The notes beneath the pieces are model-generated. The model made no database searches. It was not told the DNA's origin and saw only the letters and a list, made by a program, of their open reading frames with translations. From Dokdonella sp041395345 (GTDB lineage Bacteria; Pseudomonadota; Gammaproteobacteria; Xanthomonadales; Rhodanobacteraceae), in assembly GCF_041395345.1 (NCBI RefSeq), contig NZ_JAWLAR010000012.1, forward strand, positions 62,001 to 126,000: a stretch of 64,000 bases of DNA, written 5' to 3'. This document shows positions 1 through 8,588 of this stretch, in pieces. A program made the position numbers and the translations under genes. Every line of letters begins with the position of its first letter. Position 1 is the stretch's first letter.

Positions 1-532
1 CCTCAGCCTCGTATCGCTGCACCGAAGCCAGTGAATAGCCGATGCGAACTCCACCCAGACGATCCTCTCCAAGCAGGATCGGCGCGGAGACATCGACGAT
101 ATCCCCGTTGCGCTGCATCAGCAGTTCGGATGCAGCAATGATTCTCGCAGCCAGCGGATCCGACATGACCTGCCCATAGCTTGCGATGGCGTCCGATCCA
201 TCATGAATGATGGCGCCGTCCGGATCGTAGACCGTCGCGTACTTCGCATCGGGCTGGGTGAGGACATCGCTGACGATGCGGCCGATGATTTCGAGATCAA
301 AATTGTAGAGAGGGTTGATCAGGGCCTCGGCCGCGTTGCTTCCAGCCGCTCTGGCCTGCTCCTGCAAGCGCTCAAGCACGAGGTTCTGAATGGATTCGCG
401 AGTCAGTTCGATGACATCGCGCTGCAAGGACAGTTGGCGCTGCAGGAGCGCCACCAACGCCAGCAGCGAAACCAGCAACGCGAACGCGACGAGGGTGAGG
501 AATCTAGCCTGGAGGCCGTATCGAAAGCTCAT
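1..532 (-). CDS. Membrane-bound sensor/signalling protein, N-terminal part (runs off the window)
   Basis: About 177 codons are open on the minus strand from an ATG at 532 to the window edge without a stop. The N-terminus reads MSFRYGLQARFLTL and continues into one strong membrane segment (about residues 11-30). A helical linker follows (about 32-65), then a mixed alpha/beta region (YATVYDPDGAIIHDG, then VSAPILLGEDRLGGVRIGYS) typical of periplasmic sensor domains. Such N-termini commonly precede HAMP, PAS, GGDEF/EAL or histidine kinase modules, but the output domain lies outside the window and is unknown. The start codon overlaps the stop of the upstream PhnD-like gene (ATGA), so the two are translationally coupled. 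I infer that the binding protein feeds a ligand signal to this sensor. Confidence 0.75.
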   Translation of the reverse strand, partial: MSFRYGLQARFLTLVAFALLVSLLALVALLQRQLSLQRDVIELTRESIQNLVLERLQEQARAAGSNAAEALINPLYNFDLEIIGRIVSDVLTQPDAKYATVYDPDGAIIHDGSDAIASYGQVMSDPLAARIIAASELLMQRNGDIVDVSAPILLGEDRLGGVRIGYSLASVQRYEAE

Positions 533-1458
533 TCGATCCCCGCGCTGACCTTGTTGACGCCCACGCGCAAGCGCTCCAGATCCTTCCTGTCGGTCTCGTC
601 CAGGTCGAAAAAGCGCATCGACTGATGGTACTTCTCCAGCAGGCCAATCGCCTCGGGATCGTCTGCCATTCCAATCAGGACTTCGCGCAAGCGCGCCCGG
701 ACCTCTGGTTTCAGACTCTGTCGAACCACCTCCACGCCACGCGGTACCTCGGGGCTTTCCCTCAGAACGATGAAATCACTCTTGAAGAATTCCGGAATCT
801 TGCGCGCGTTGGTCCAGTCGAGATTGCTCACGGTGCCCACATCGACGAGATTCTTGTGCACCCAGGTTGCGATGTTGCGTTCAGTGCGGGCGAACACGTA
901 ACCGACCGAATCTGGCACCGGAGGATCAAACGGAGAACCGAGTATCTCGAGGTTCATGTCCCGTTCCAGAAGCTCCATCGCCGGTATGAAATAGGCGCTG
1001 GTCGATGTCGGATTCTGGAAAGCGATGCGATGGCCGCGCAGTCCCTCGATCGAAGTAACCTTGCCATCCCTGCGTGCAAAGTAGACGGTGTGGTATCGAC
1101 GAACACCGTTTCGATCTGACAACAGAAAGGTCTCTGCACCGGCCCTGCGCTGCAGAAGCATGGCGCCACCGGCCGTTTCCGAGACCCAGTCGACTCGGCC
1201 ACGCCGAAGGTAGCTGGCCATTTGCAGCGCATCGCGCGCCATCAACACCTTGCCCTCGCGAATGCCGACGTCAGCCATGTGCGCAACGACATAATCGAGC
1301 AAGACCTTCATCGATTCGTAGTGCGACTTCGGGTCATCGCTGATTCGACCCAGCACGAGCACACCGGGCGCTTCTTCGGCATGCACGGCCACACCGGCTC
1401 CGAGGCCCGGACCGAGACAGGCAAGCACGAAAATCAGGCGGGCTATCGTACCTTTCAA
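529..1458 (-). CDS. PhnD-like periplasmic substrate-binding protein
   Basis: This looks like a phosphate/phosphite/phosphonate-type binding protein. From a TTG at 1458 (GGAAGG about ten bases upstream) the product starts with a signal peptide-like stretch, LKGTIARLIFVLACLGPG, ending near AVHAEE. The frame stays open to an ATG at 1575, but that extension translates heptad repeat DNA and lacks protein character, so I prefer the internal start (about 309 aa). Motifs such as LRRGRVDWVSETAGGA, GLRGHRIAFQNPTSTSAYF and VGTVSNLDW match the two-lobed PhnD-like fold. No permease or ATPase genes are adjacent. The only partner is the overlapping membrane sensor gene, so a signalling role is more likely than transport. 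The ligand is unknown. Confidence 0.75.
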   Translation of the reverse strand: MKGTIARLIFVLACLGPGLGAGVAVHAEEAPGVLVLGRISDDPKSHYESMKVLLDYVVAHMADVGIREGKVLMARDALQMASYLRRGRVDWVSETAGGAMLLQRRAGAETFLLSDRNGVRRYHTVYFARRDGKVTSIEGLRGHRIAFQNPTSTSAYFIPAMELLERDMNLEILGSPFDPPVPDSVGYVFARTERNIATWVHKNLVDVGTVSNLDWTNARKIPEFFKSDFIVLRESPEVPRGVEVVRQSLKPEVRARLREVLIGMADDPEAIGLLEKYHQSMRFFDLDETDRKDLERLRVGVNKVSAGIE

Positions 1459-1547
1459 CGTGAACAACCCTTCCAGTACCGGGTGACAGATTATCGGAAT
1501 ACTCGAACGCACGACAGGCAGGAACGCAAGATTCGTGCCTTCGATGA

Positions 1548-1677
1548 CGGGAATCGGGAATCGATGCCGGTGCAAGCCGGGATCAGGGGGTCTTGCTCCT
1601 CTTTCGGGCTCGGCGCAGGACAGGACCCATGGTCCCGAGAGATCCGTTTCACTTGTTTACCGTTCCCCATTCCCGGC
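1548..1677. repeat. Heptad-type inverted repeat between pnp and the PhnD-like gene
   Basis: GGGAATCGGGAAT at about 1549-1561 is answered by an inverted run, TTCCCCATTCCCGG, at about 1663-1677. It is one of several such pairs in the window, all lying between genes. The left arm reads into the extended frame of the PhnD-like gene, which explains the spurious upstream ORF extension. Confidence 0.6.
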
Positions 1678-1693
1678 TTCGGGGGACACCACG

Positions 1694-1716
1694 AAAAAGC
1701 GGGCCGAAGCCCGCTT
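1694..1716 (-). terminator. Rho-independent terminator of pnp
   Basis: On the minus strand this is a GC-rich stem (AAAGCGGGC, loop TTCG, GCCCGCTTT) followed by TT. It lies about 30 bases beyond the pnp stop codon and closes the rimP-pnp operon. Confidence 0.75.
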
Positions 1717-1743
1717 TCGCTGGTTATTCAACCACGCGGTCGA

Positions 1744-3849
1744 TCAGGCACTGACGCCTTCACCTTCCTCGACGGCCTTCATCGACAGGCGAATACGGCC
1801 CTGCTTGTCGACTTCCAGCACCTTGACCTTGACGATATCGCCTTCCTTGAGCTTGTCCGAGACCTTCTCGACACGCTCGTTGGAGATCTGCGAAACATGC
1901 ACGAGTCCGTCCTTGCCCGGAAGGATCGTGACGAATGCGCCGAAATCCATGAGCTTGGCGACCTTGCCTTCGTAGATGCGACCCGGCTCGACATCCGAAA
2001 CGATCATCTCGATGCGCTTCTTGGCTTCGTCTGCGGCCGCACGATTGACCGAGGCGATGATGATGGTGCCGTCATCCGTGATGTCGATCGTGGTGCCGGT
2101 TTCCTCGGTGATCGATCGGATCACCGAACCACCCTTGCCGATCACTTCACGGATCTTGTCCGGATGAATGCGCATGGTCAGCAGACGCGGCGCGAATTCG
2201 CTCATCTCGGTGCGTGCCGCACCAAGGGCCTTGTTCATTTCGCCGAGGATATGCAGGCGACCCTGCTTGGCCTGGGCCAGCGCGACCTTCATGATCTCTT
2301 CGGTAATGCCGTCGATCTTGATATCCATCTGCAGCGCGCTGATGCCATCGGCACTTCCGGCCACCTTGAAGTCCATGTCACCGAGGTGATCCTCATCGCC
2401 GAGGATGTCGGAGAGCACGACGAAGTCGTTGCCTTCCTTGACCAGACCCATGGCGATACCCGCCACCGGGGCCTTCAACGGCACGCCGGCGTCCATCATT
2501 GCCAGCGACGATCCGCAGACCGAAGCCATCGAAGAGGAACCGTTTGACTCGGTGATCTCCGAGACGACGCGCAGCACGTACGGGAAATCTTCCATCGACG
2601 GCTTGACCGCGAGCACGCCGCGCTTGGCGAGCCGGCCGTGGCCGATTTCGCGACGCTTCGGACCCATCATGCGACCCGCTTCGCCGACCGAATACGGAGG
2701 GAAGTTGTAATGGAACAGGAACGGATCCTTCGACTCGCCTTCGACGGCGTCGATAATCTGGGCATCACGACCGGTACCGAGCGTGACGGTCACCAGTGCC
2801 TGGGTTTCGCCGCGCGTGAACAGGGCCGATCCATGGGTACGCGGCAGCACGCCGGTGCGGATCGTGATGGCGCGAACGTCATCCAGATTGCGTCCGTCGA
2901 TGCGCTTTTTGGTGGCCAGAACCGACGCCCGCAGGGTCGTGTATTCCAGCTCGGCGAATTCCTTGGCCAGTTCGCCGGATGCCCAGCCATTGGCTTCGGC
3001 ATCTGCCTTGAGCCCGGCCATGACGTCTTTCTTGAGGGCGTTTATCGCATCACGGCGCTCGATCTTGTCGACCACGGCGTAGGCGGCACCCAGACGATCG
3101 CCGACGGCATTCCTGATCGCGTCGACGATGGCCGGATTGCGCTCCGGGGCGGTCCAGGAGAAGGATTTCTGGCCCACCTCGGCGACGAATTCGTTGATGG
3201 CCTGGACGGCCTGCTTGATGGCATTGTGGCCAAACACGACCGCGCCGAGCATGACTTCTTCACTGAGCAGCTTGGCCTCGGATTCGACCATGAGCACGGC
3301 ATTGGCCGTGCCGGCGACAACGAGCTCGAGCTCGGAAGTCTTCAGTTCGGTGGCGGACGGCATCAACAGGTACTGGCCGTCGGCGTAGCCGACCTTCGCA
3401 GCGCCAATCGGACCGGCAAACGGCAGTCCGGACAATGCCAGCGCGGCCGATGCACCCAGCAGTGCCGGAATGTCGCCGTCGATTTCCGGATTCATCGACA
3501 TCACGGTGGCGATGATCTGCACTTCATTGCGGAAATGCTCGGGAAACAGCGGACGGATCGGACGATCGATCAGTCGCGATGTCAGCGTTTCCTTTTCTGT
3601 CTGGCGACCTTCGCGCTTGAAGAAGCCACCCGGGATGCGACCACCCGCGTAGAACTTTTCCTGATAATCGACCGTGAGCGGGAAGAAGTCCTGGCCTTCG
3701 CGTGCCGACTTGGCGCCGACTGCGGTCACCAGGACGACGGTATCGCCGATCCTGACGACCACTGCACCACTGGCCTGGCGAGCGATTTCGCCCGTCTCCA
3801 GCGTGACTTCATGATTGCCGTACTGGAATGTCTTGGTTACTTTCGCCAC
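1744..3849 (-). CDS. pnp: Polyribonucleotide nucleotidyltransferase (PNPase)
   Basis: This is the phosphorolytic 3'-5' exoribonuclease and degradosome component, 701 aa, full family length. It has two RNase PH domains (about 1-220 and 325-540, with motifs FKREGRQTEKE and FPPYSVGEAGR), a linker helical domain, a KH domain (about 555-610, VIGKGGSVIRSI) and an S1 domain (about 620-690, KVAKLMDFGAFV). The start is GTG at 3849 (GTG GCG AAA GTA), with AGGA upstream. It is the last gene of the operon, directly after rpsO as in E. coli, and a hairpin lies in the leader between them. In E. coli pnp is autoregulated through RNase III cleavage of such a leader hairpin; whether that holds here is inference. 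Confidence 0.98.
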   Translation of the reverse strand: MAKVTKTFQYGNHEVTLETGEIARQASGAVVVRIGDTVVLVTAVGAKSAREGQDFFPLTVDYQEKFYAGGRIPGGFFKREGRQTEKETLTSRLIDRPIRPLFPEHFRNEVQIIATVMSMNPEIDGDIPALLGASAALALSGLPFAGPIGAAKVGYADGQYLLMPSATELKTSELELVVAGTANAVLMVESEAKLLSEEVMLGAVVFGHNAIKQAVQAINEFVAEVGQKSFSWTAPERNPAIVDAIRNAVGDRLGAAYAVVDKIERRDAINALKKDVMAGLKADAEANGWASGELAKEFAELEYTTLRASVLATKKRIDGRNLDDVRAITIRTGVLPRTHGSALFTRGETQALVTVTLGTGRDAQIIDAVEGESKDPFLFHYNFPPYSVGEAGRMMGPKRREIGHGRLAKRGVLAVKPSMEDFPYVLRVVSEITESNGSSSMASVCGSSLAMMDAGVPLKAPVAGIAMGLVKEGNDFVVLSDILGDEDHLGDMDFKVAGSADGISALQMDIKIDGITEEIMKVALAQAKQGRLHILGEMNKALGAARTEMSEFAPRLLTMRIHPDKIREVIGKGGSVIRSITEETGTTIDITDDGTIIIASVNRAAADEAKKRIEMIVSDVEPGRIYEGKVAKLMDFGAFVTILPGKDGLVHVSQISNERVEKVSDKLKEGDIVKVKVLEVDKQGRIRLSMKAVEEGEGVSA

Positions 3850-3914
3850 GTTATTTGTGTCCTAAAGATTTTGAGCACGAACATGCCTGCGAAGGCGCGC
3901 TCGTGCGTCTTGTG

Positions 3915-3940
3915 AAAAGTGCGGCCAGGGGTGGCCGCTC
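3915..3940 (-). promoter_or_regulatory. Hairpin in the rpsO-pnp gap
   Basis: A perfect 7-bp stem, GCGGCCA/TGGCCGC, with a CCCC loop lies at 3921-3938, and on the minus strand it is followed by a short T-rich stretch. It may act as a partial terminator of rpsO or as the pnp leader hairpin. E. coli has comparable structures at this junction. Confidence 0.5.
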
Positions 3941-4017
3941 TGGACTTCATCCAAACGCGAAACGTTGGCCCGTTCGCCAACGATTGCACATGCCGCGTTC
4001 ATGGACGAACGCACGAA

Positions 4018-4287
4018 TTACCTGCGCAGGCCGAGACGTTCGATCAGGGTCTTGTAGCGATCATTGTCCTTGCTCTTGAGGTAATTGAGCAGGCGACGAC
4101 GCTGGTTGACCATCTTCAGCAGACCGCGACGGGAATGATGATCCTTGTCGTGATCCGAGAAATGCTTGGAGAGATGTTCGATACGGGCCGAGAGCAGTGC
4201 AACCTGGACCTCCGGCGAACCGGTATCGTTGGCAACACGACCGAAGTCGGCGATGATCTTGCTGGTTGTTTCGACGTTGAGCGACAT
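4018..4287 (-). CDS. rpsO: 30S ribosomal protein S15
   Basis: This is primary 16S rRNA-binding protein S15 of the small-subunit platform. From the ATG at 4287 it is 89 aa, the exact E. coli length. It carries the signature region HKKDHHSRRGLL in the form DHDKDHHSRRGLL and ends IERLGLRR. An in-frame upstream extension (MAVPKPRPRS) is not family-like and is rejected, and AAGGG sits upstream of the chosen start. It lies between truB and pnp as in E. coli and has a good promoter of its own in the truB-rpsO gap. S15 in E. coli represses its own translation; the leader here was not folded to test that. Confidence 0.98.
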   Translation of the reverse strand: MSLNVETTSKIIADFGRVANDTGSPEVQVALLSARIEHLSKHFSDHDKDHHSRRGLLKMVNQRRRLLNYLKSKDNDRYKTLIERLGLRR

Positions 4288-4386
4288 GTTGGAAACCCTT
4301 ATGGAACGAGGGCGAGGCTTGGGAACAGCCACCGGCCGGTGACAGTTACCAAGCCCCGCATGGAAGATTTGCCGGGAAAGCTGCCT

Positions 4387-4416
4387 ATTTTAGCTGGCAA
4401 AGGTGCATTGCAACAA
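4387..4416 (-). promoter_or_regulatory. Sigma70-type promoter for rpsO
   Basis: On the minus strand TTGTTG (4416-4411) and TAAAAT (4392-4387) are separated by 18 bases. The site is about 100 bases upstream of the rpsO start, inside the truB-rpsO gap. A separate rpsO promoter at this place is known in E. coli. Confidence 0.55.
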
Positions 4417-4435
4417 GTTGTCTGCGCCATTCGGC

Positions 4436-5356
4436 TCAGATTGAAGGCCCCGGGCCGCCCAGATTGAACCCGCGCAGGCATCTCAGGGTGCCGTCCGGAT
4501 GCGCCTCAGCCAATGCCAGAAGACGCCCGTCCGGCGATTTCGCCATGTAAATGGCGGGCTCCAGCAAAAGCCTGACACGCTGCCCCTGAGCCAGCTTGAG
4601 ACTGTCCGACTCATCGAGAACGATTTCCGGGTAGCCCGCCAGGCCCGCTTCAACGGGCAACAATCGGGCATCCAGTACGTCGGTGCCTTCGGCAGCCAGT
4701 CGCTCGAGTTCCGGAATAGTCGTCATTTCTGGCGAGCGGAAGGGTTCGACCCAGAGCCTGCGCAAGCTGGCGACATGAGCGCCACACCCGATGGCTTCGC
4801 CCAGGTCGCGCACCAGGCTGCGCACGTAAGTGCCGGACCCACATTCGACATGCAGGCGCAGTCGGTGGCCTTCGCGCCCGATCAGGCTGAAATCGCGCAC
4901 TTCCACCTTGCGTGCCTCGAGTTCGATGCTTTCTCCGCGTCGGGCCAGCTGATAGAGCCGCTCCCCGTCACGCTTGAGTGCCGAATACATCGGGGGCACC
5001 TGAAGAATCGTTCCGCGAAAGGCCTTGAGCGCCTGTTCGACATCGGCATCCGAGAGCTCGGGGACGGGCCGGGTATCAACGACCGTCCCGTTCGCATCCG
5101 CACTATCGGTGCTGATGCCCAGCACGCATTCGGTTTCATAGGCCTTGAACGAGCCCAGCAGCAAGCCTGCGATCTTGGTCGCCTCGCCAAAGCAGAGCGG
5201 CAGGAGTCCGGTCGCCAACGGATCAAGGCTTCCGGTATGTCCGCCCTTGGCCGCCCGAAACAGATTCCGCGCTTGCTGCAAGGCCTGGTTCGAACTGAGC
5301 CCTTCGGGTTTGTCCAGCAGGAGCAGACCGTGGACATCGCGCCAGTGCTTCTTCAT
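4436..5356 (-). CDS. truB: tRNA pseudouridine(55) synthase
   Basis: TruB converts U55 of the T-loop of tRNAs to pseudouridine. From the ATG at 5356 (MKKHWRDVHGLLLLDKPEG) it is 306 aa. Family motifs are KPEGLSSNQALQ, then GGHTGSLDPLATGLLPLC with the catalytic Asp in TGSLDPLATG, YETECVLGISTDSAD, and RLHVECGSGTYVRSL. A C-terminal PUA-like part ends the protein. The frame is open further upstream into the rbfA 3' end, but the start at 5356 leaves a normal 22-base gap to rbfA and gives the family N-terminus. The order rbfA-truB-rpsO-pnp is conserved in gammaproteobacteria. Confidence 0.97.
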   Translation of the reverse strand: MKKHWRDVHGLLLLDKPEGLSSNQALQQARNLFRAAKGGHTGSLDPLATGLLPLCFGEATKIAGLLLGSFKAYETECVLGISTDSADANGTVVDTRPVPELSDADVEQALKAFRGTILQVPPMYSALKRDGERLYQLARRGESIELEARKVEVRDFSLIGREGHRLRLHVECGSGTYVRSLVRDLGEAIGCGAHVASLRRLWVEPFRSPEMTTIPELERLAAEGTDVLDARLLPVEAGLAGYPEIVLDESDSLKLAQGQRVRLLLEPAIYMAKSPDGRLLALAEAHPDGTLRCLRGFNLGGPGPSI

Positions 5357-5378
5357 CGCCGCACGAACCGGATAACCA

Positions 5379-5735
5379 TCATTCCTTGTCGGGGTCGGGC
5401 GCATTCTCGCGCAGCAACTGCTCGATGCGTTCACCGCGATCCACCGAGTCGTCGTAGTGGAATCTGATCTCGGGTACGCGGCGCATTTTCAGCGTGCGCG
5501 ACAATTCGCGGCGAAACTCGAACGCCATCTCGTTGAGTGCCTTGACCGCCTTGTTCGACTCCTCGGACAGAAGCGTGGTGACGAACACCTTTGCCATATC
5601 GAGATCCCTGGTCACCTCGACATCCGAGACACTGACCGACGGAAGCGCATGGTCGCGCACCGCCTGGTGCACAAGCACGGCAATCTCCTTGCGCAACTGC
5701 ACGGCAACTCGATCGGAACGTGTGAAATCGGACAT
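5379..5735 (-). CDS. rbfA: 30S ribosome-binding factor RbfA
   Basis: RbfA is a late 16S rRNA maturation factor of the small subunit. The product is 118 aa with the KH-like core: SDRVAVQLRKEIAVLVHQ, then SVSDVEVTRDLDMAKVFVT, and RVPEIRFHYDDSVDRGERIE near the end. The start ATG at 5735 comes directly after a heptad repeat arm and has only a weak GAGA-like ribosome site. The gene is separated from infB by a 150-base repeat element, although in most relatives infB and rbfA are close together. Confidence 0.97.
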   Translation of the reverse strand: MSDFTRSDRVAVQLRKEIAVLVHQAVRDHALPSVSVSDVEVTRDLDMAKVFVTTLLSEESNKAVKALNEMAFEFRRELSRTLKMRRVPEIRFHYDDSVDRGERIEQLLRENAPDPDKE

Positions 5736-5748
5736 TTTCTCGGAGACG

Positions 5749-5884
5749 GGAATAGAGAATAGGGAATAGGGAATAGGGAATGGTTAGGAGCAGGAATGGA
5801 CAGCGGGCCGGTATCGGCAGTAGCTAGATTACGTTCTTGCTACTGCACTTACCTATTCCCTACTCCCTATTCCCTACTCCCGGC
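5749..5884. repeat. Heptad inverted-repeat element between infB and rbfA
   Basis: Four or five GGGAATA-type units occupy about 5749-5783, and the inverted units (CCTATTCCCTACTCCC and repeats) occupy about 5852-5881, with about 70 bases between. The RNA of the minus strand could fold into a long stem between the infB stop and the rbfA start. It is the most regular copy of the element in this window. Confidence 0.8.
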
Positions 5885-5887
5885 CTT

Positions 5888-8500
5888 TCAAAGCGTCCGC
5901 TGCACTTCGATTCGTTCGAAGCACTCGATCTGGTCGCCGGCCTTGACGTCGTTGTACTGCTTCACGGCAATACCGCATTCGGTGCCATTGCGGACTTCGT
6001 CCACCAGCTCCTTGAAGCGGCGCAGCGACTCAAGCTCGCCTTCGAAGATCACGGTGCTGTCGCGCAAGACGCGAATCGGCTTGTTCCGCTTGACCGTGCC
6101 TTCGATAACCATGCAACCGGCAACCGCACCGAACTTCGACGAACGGAACACGTCGCGAACTTCGGCCGTACCGATGATTTCTTCGCGGATCTCGACACCG
6201 AGCAGTCCGGTCGCAACCTGCTTCACCTGGTCGATGACGTCGTAGATGATCGAGAAGTAGCGAAGATCAAGCCCGCTCGATTCGACCACTCGACGTGCTG
6301 CGGCATCGGCGCGCACATTGAAGCCGATGATCGTGGCCTTCGACGATGCAGCACGCGTGGCATCGGATTCGGTGATGCCACCGACACCCGAGGAAATCAC
6401 GTTGATCTTGATCATGTCGTTGCTCAGCGCAGTCAATGACTGGCGCAGGGCCTCGACCGATCCTTGCACATCGGCCTTGATGACCAGGTTGAGCGAAAGC
6501 TGACCCTCGGACTGACCCATCTGGGCCAGCACGTCTTCCATGCGATTGCCGGCGGCCTGAACCAGGCGCGTATCGCGCCGTTTGGCGTCACGCTGGCTGG
6601 CAACATCCTTGGCCAGGCGCTCGTCGGCCACGACCACGAAATCGTCGCCTGCCTCGGGCACGCCGGACAATCCGAGCAACTGCACCGGAATCGATGGACC
6701 GGCTTCCTCGATCTGCTGGCCATTCTCGTCGAAAATGGCGCGAACGCGGCCGTATTCCACGCCGCAAACCACGAAATCGCCTTTCTTCAACGTGCCCTGC
6801 TGGACCAGCACGGTCGCGACCGGGCCACGGCCCTTGTCGAGGCTCGATTCGATCACCGCACCGGAGGCGCGGCCGTCGCGCACCGCCTGCAATTCCATCA
6901 ACTCGGCCTGCAGCGACACCGCCTCGAGCAATGCGTCGATGCCATCGCCGGTCTTCGCCGAGACCGGCACGAACTGCACGTCGCCGCCCCAGTCCTCGGG
7001 CACGACTTCGTGCTGGACCAGACCCTGCTTGACCTGCTCCGGATCCGCATCCGGCTTGTCCATCTTGTTGACTGCAACAATCAGCGGAACCTTGGCTTCG
7101 CGCGCATGCTTGATCGCTTCCACCGTCTGCGGCTTGACGCCGTCATCGGCGGCGACCACGAGGATGACGATATCGGTCGCCTGGGCACCGCGCTGCCGCA
7201 TCGAAGTAAATGCAGCGTGGCCCGGTGTGTCGAGGAAGGTGATGACGCCCTTCGGCGTTTCCACGTGATAAGCGCCAATGTGCTGGGTGATGCCACCGGC
7301 CTCGCCCGCCGCGATCTTGGTCCGGCGAATGGTGTCGAGCAGCGAAGTCTTGCCGTGATCGACATGCCCCATGATGGTCACGACCGGAGGGCGCGGCTCG
7401 GCTTTGCCGTCGGTCTCCGCGTGCGCGAGCAGGCTGACCTCTGCGTCGGTATCGGTTGCCTTGACCGCGGTATGGCCCATCTCCTCGACGACCAGCTGTG
7501 CAGTGTCATGGTCGATGACCTGGTTGATCGTGGCCATGACGCCCATCTTGAAGAGCGTCTTGACGACTTCCGCACCTTTGACGGCCATGCGCTGGGCCAG
7601 GTCGGCCACGCTGATCGTTTCGCCGATCTCGACTTCGCGAACGACCGGGGCAGACGGCTTGGAGAATCCGTGGGCGCCAGCGGAACGCGAGGGTTCTGCG
7701 GCGCGCGAACGCGGCTTCTTGCGACCGGTGCGTCGCGCACTGCCCTCCTGGGACAGATGCAGCTCGTTGCCAAAGTAACGCTTGGACGGTGGCGCACCTT
7801 CGCCATCCCGACCACGATGACCGCTGGCGTGCTTGGGCTTGCCGTGGCGTCCGGCTCCCTCGGACGGCGCGCCCGAACGGCCCTCGTCCCGGTGCGGTCG
7901 CTCGGTCGCAATGGGCAGGACCGGCAAAACCGGAGCATCCGGCGCCTCGTCCGCCTTCTTGAGCAACTCGGCCTCGCTGGCCGCCGCAAGTCGTGCAGCT
8001 TCCAGTGCCTTCTGTTTTTCTTCCTCGGCCGCCTTGAGCCGGGCTTCTTCTTCCTGACGGCGACGATCCGCCTCGAGACGCGCCTGTTCCTCCGCTTCGC
8101 GCTTGGCCTGCGATTCTTCCAGCTTGCGCAACGCATCTTCGCGCTCGGGATCTATCGCCTTGCCCTGATCCTCGACGACACTGCGCTTGACATAGGTGCG
8201 CTTCTGGCGGACCTCGACGTTGACCGTCTTGGTTGCCGCGCCACGCTGCCCGGGATTGACGGTCAGTTCGCTGACCGTGCGACGCTTCAGCGTCACCTGC
8301 TTGGGTGCACTGTCTTCGCCAGTTGCCTCGCGTTTGCCATGATTCCGGCGCAGGAAGCCAAGCAACTTGACCTTTTCCTTGCTGCTGATCGACTGCTCCG
8401 GGTCGGAGAAGCTCATGCCGGCCTCGGCCAGTTGCGCGAGCAACTTGTCCACCGGTGTGGCCAGAATCGTGGCCAATTGCTTGATTGTTACGTCCGACAT
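5888..8500 (-). CDS. infB: Translation initiation factor IF-2
   Basis: This GTPase delivers initiator fMet-tRNA to the 30S subunit. The product is 870 aa with the gammaproteobacterial architecture. An IF2 N-terminal domain lies at about 1-50, a charged E/K/R/A-rich helical linker at about 110-190, and a basic Gly/Arg region at about 200-280. The G domain starts near residue 377, with GHVDHGKTSLLD (P-loop), DTPGHAAF (G3), NKMDKP (G4) and SAKTGDG (G5). Beta-barrel and C-terminal fMet-binding domains follow (IGTAEVRDVFRSSKFG). The ATG at 8500 gives MSDVTIKQLATIL, the family start. It follows nusA by 88 bases. Confidence 0.98.
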   Translation of the reverse strand: MSDVTIKQLATILATPVDKLLAQLAEAGMSFSDPEQSISSKEKVKLLGFLRRNHGKREATGEDSAPKQVTLKRRTVSELTVNPGQRGAATKTVNVEVRQKRTYVKRSVVEDQGKAIDPEREDALRKLEESQAKREAEEQARLEADRRRQEEEARLKAAEEEKQKALEAARLAAASEAELLKKADEAPDAPVLPVLPIATERPHRDEGRSGAPSEGAGRHGKPKHASGHRGRDGEGAPPSKRYFGNELHLSQEGSARRTGRKKPRSRAAEPSRSAGAHGFSKPSAPVVREVEIGETISVADLAQRMAVKGAEVVKTLFKMGVMATINQVIDHDTAQLVVEEMGHTAVKATDTDAEVSLLAHAETDGKAEPRPPVVTIMGHVDHGKTSLLDTIRRTKIAAGEAGGITQHIGAYHVETPKGVITFLDTPGHAAFTSMRQRGAQATDIVILVVAADDGVKPQTVEAIKHAREAKVPLIVAVNKMDKPDADPEQVKQGLVQHEVVPEDWGGDVQFVPVSAKTGDGIDALLEAVSLQAELMELQAVRDGRASGAVIESSLDKGRGPVATVLVQQGTLKKGDFVVCGVEYGRVRAIFDENGQQIEEAGPSIPVQLLGLSGVPEAGDDFVVVADERLAKDVASQRDAKRRDTRLVQAAGNRMEDVLAQMGQSEGQLSLNLVIKADVQGSVEALRQSLTALSNDMIKINVISSGVGGITESDATRAASSKATIIGFNVRADAAARRVVESSGLDLRYFSIIYDVIDQVKQVATGLLGVEIREEIIGTAEVRDVFRSSKFGAVAGCMVIEGTVKRNKPIRVLRDSTVIFEGELESLRRFKELVDEVRNGTECGIAVKQYNDVKAGDQIECFERIEVQRTL

Positions 8501-8588
8501 GTTCTGTACTCCTGACCTGCCCGCGATTGCCTCACTGCCATCTTCGCTCCGTGTCGGGATTCGCCCGTCACAGTGGTTGATGAAGTCA

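Noticed and set aside
1222..3915. Plus-strand open frames opposite pnp and the PhnD-like gene
   Set aside because: Antisense shadows; the real genes are certain.
5749..5884. Heptad repeats as a CRISPR array
   Set aside because: Units are 7 bases without spacers and are arranged as an inverted pair; no cas genes nearby.
6464..8515. Long plus-strand open frame (683 codons) opposite infB
   Set aside because: It is antisense to a certain gene, has no protein-like composition and reflects the high GC content.
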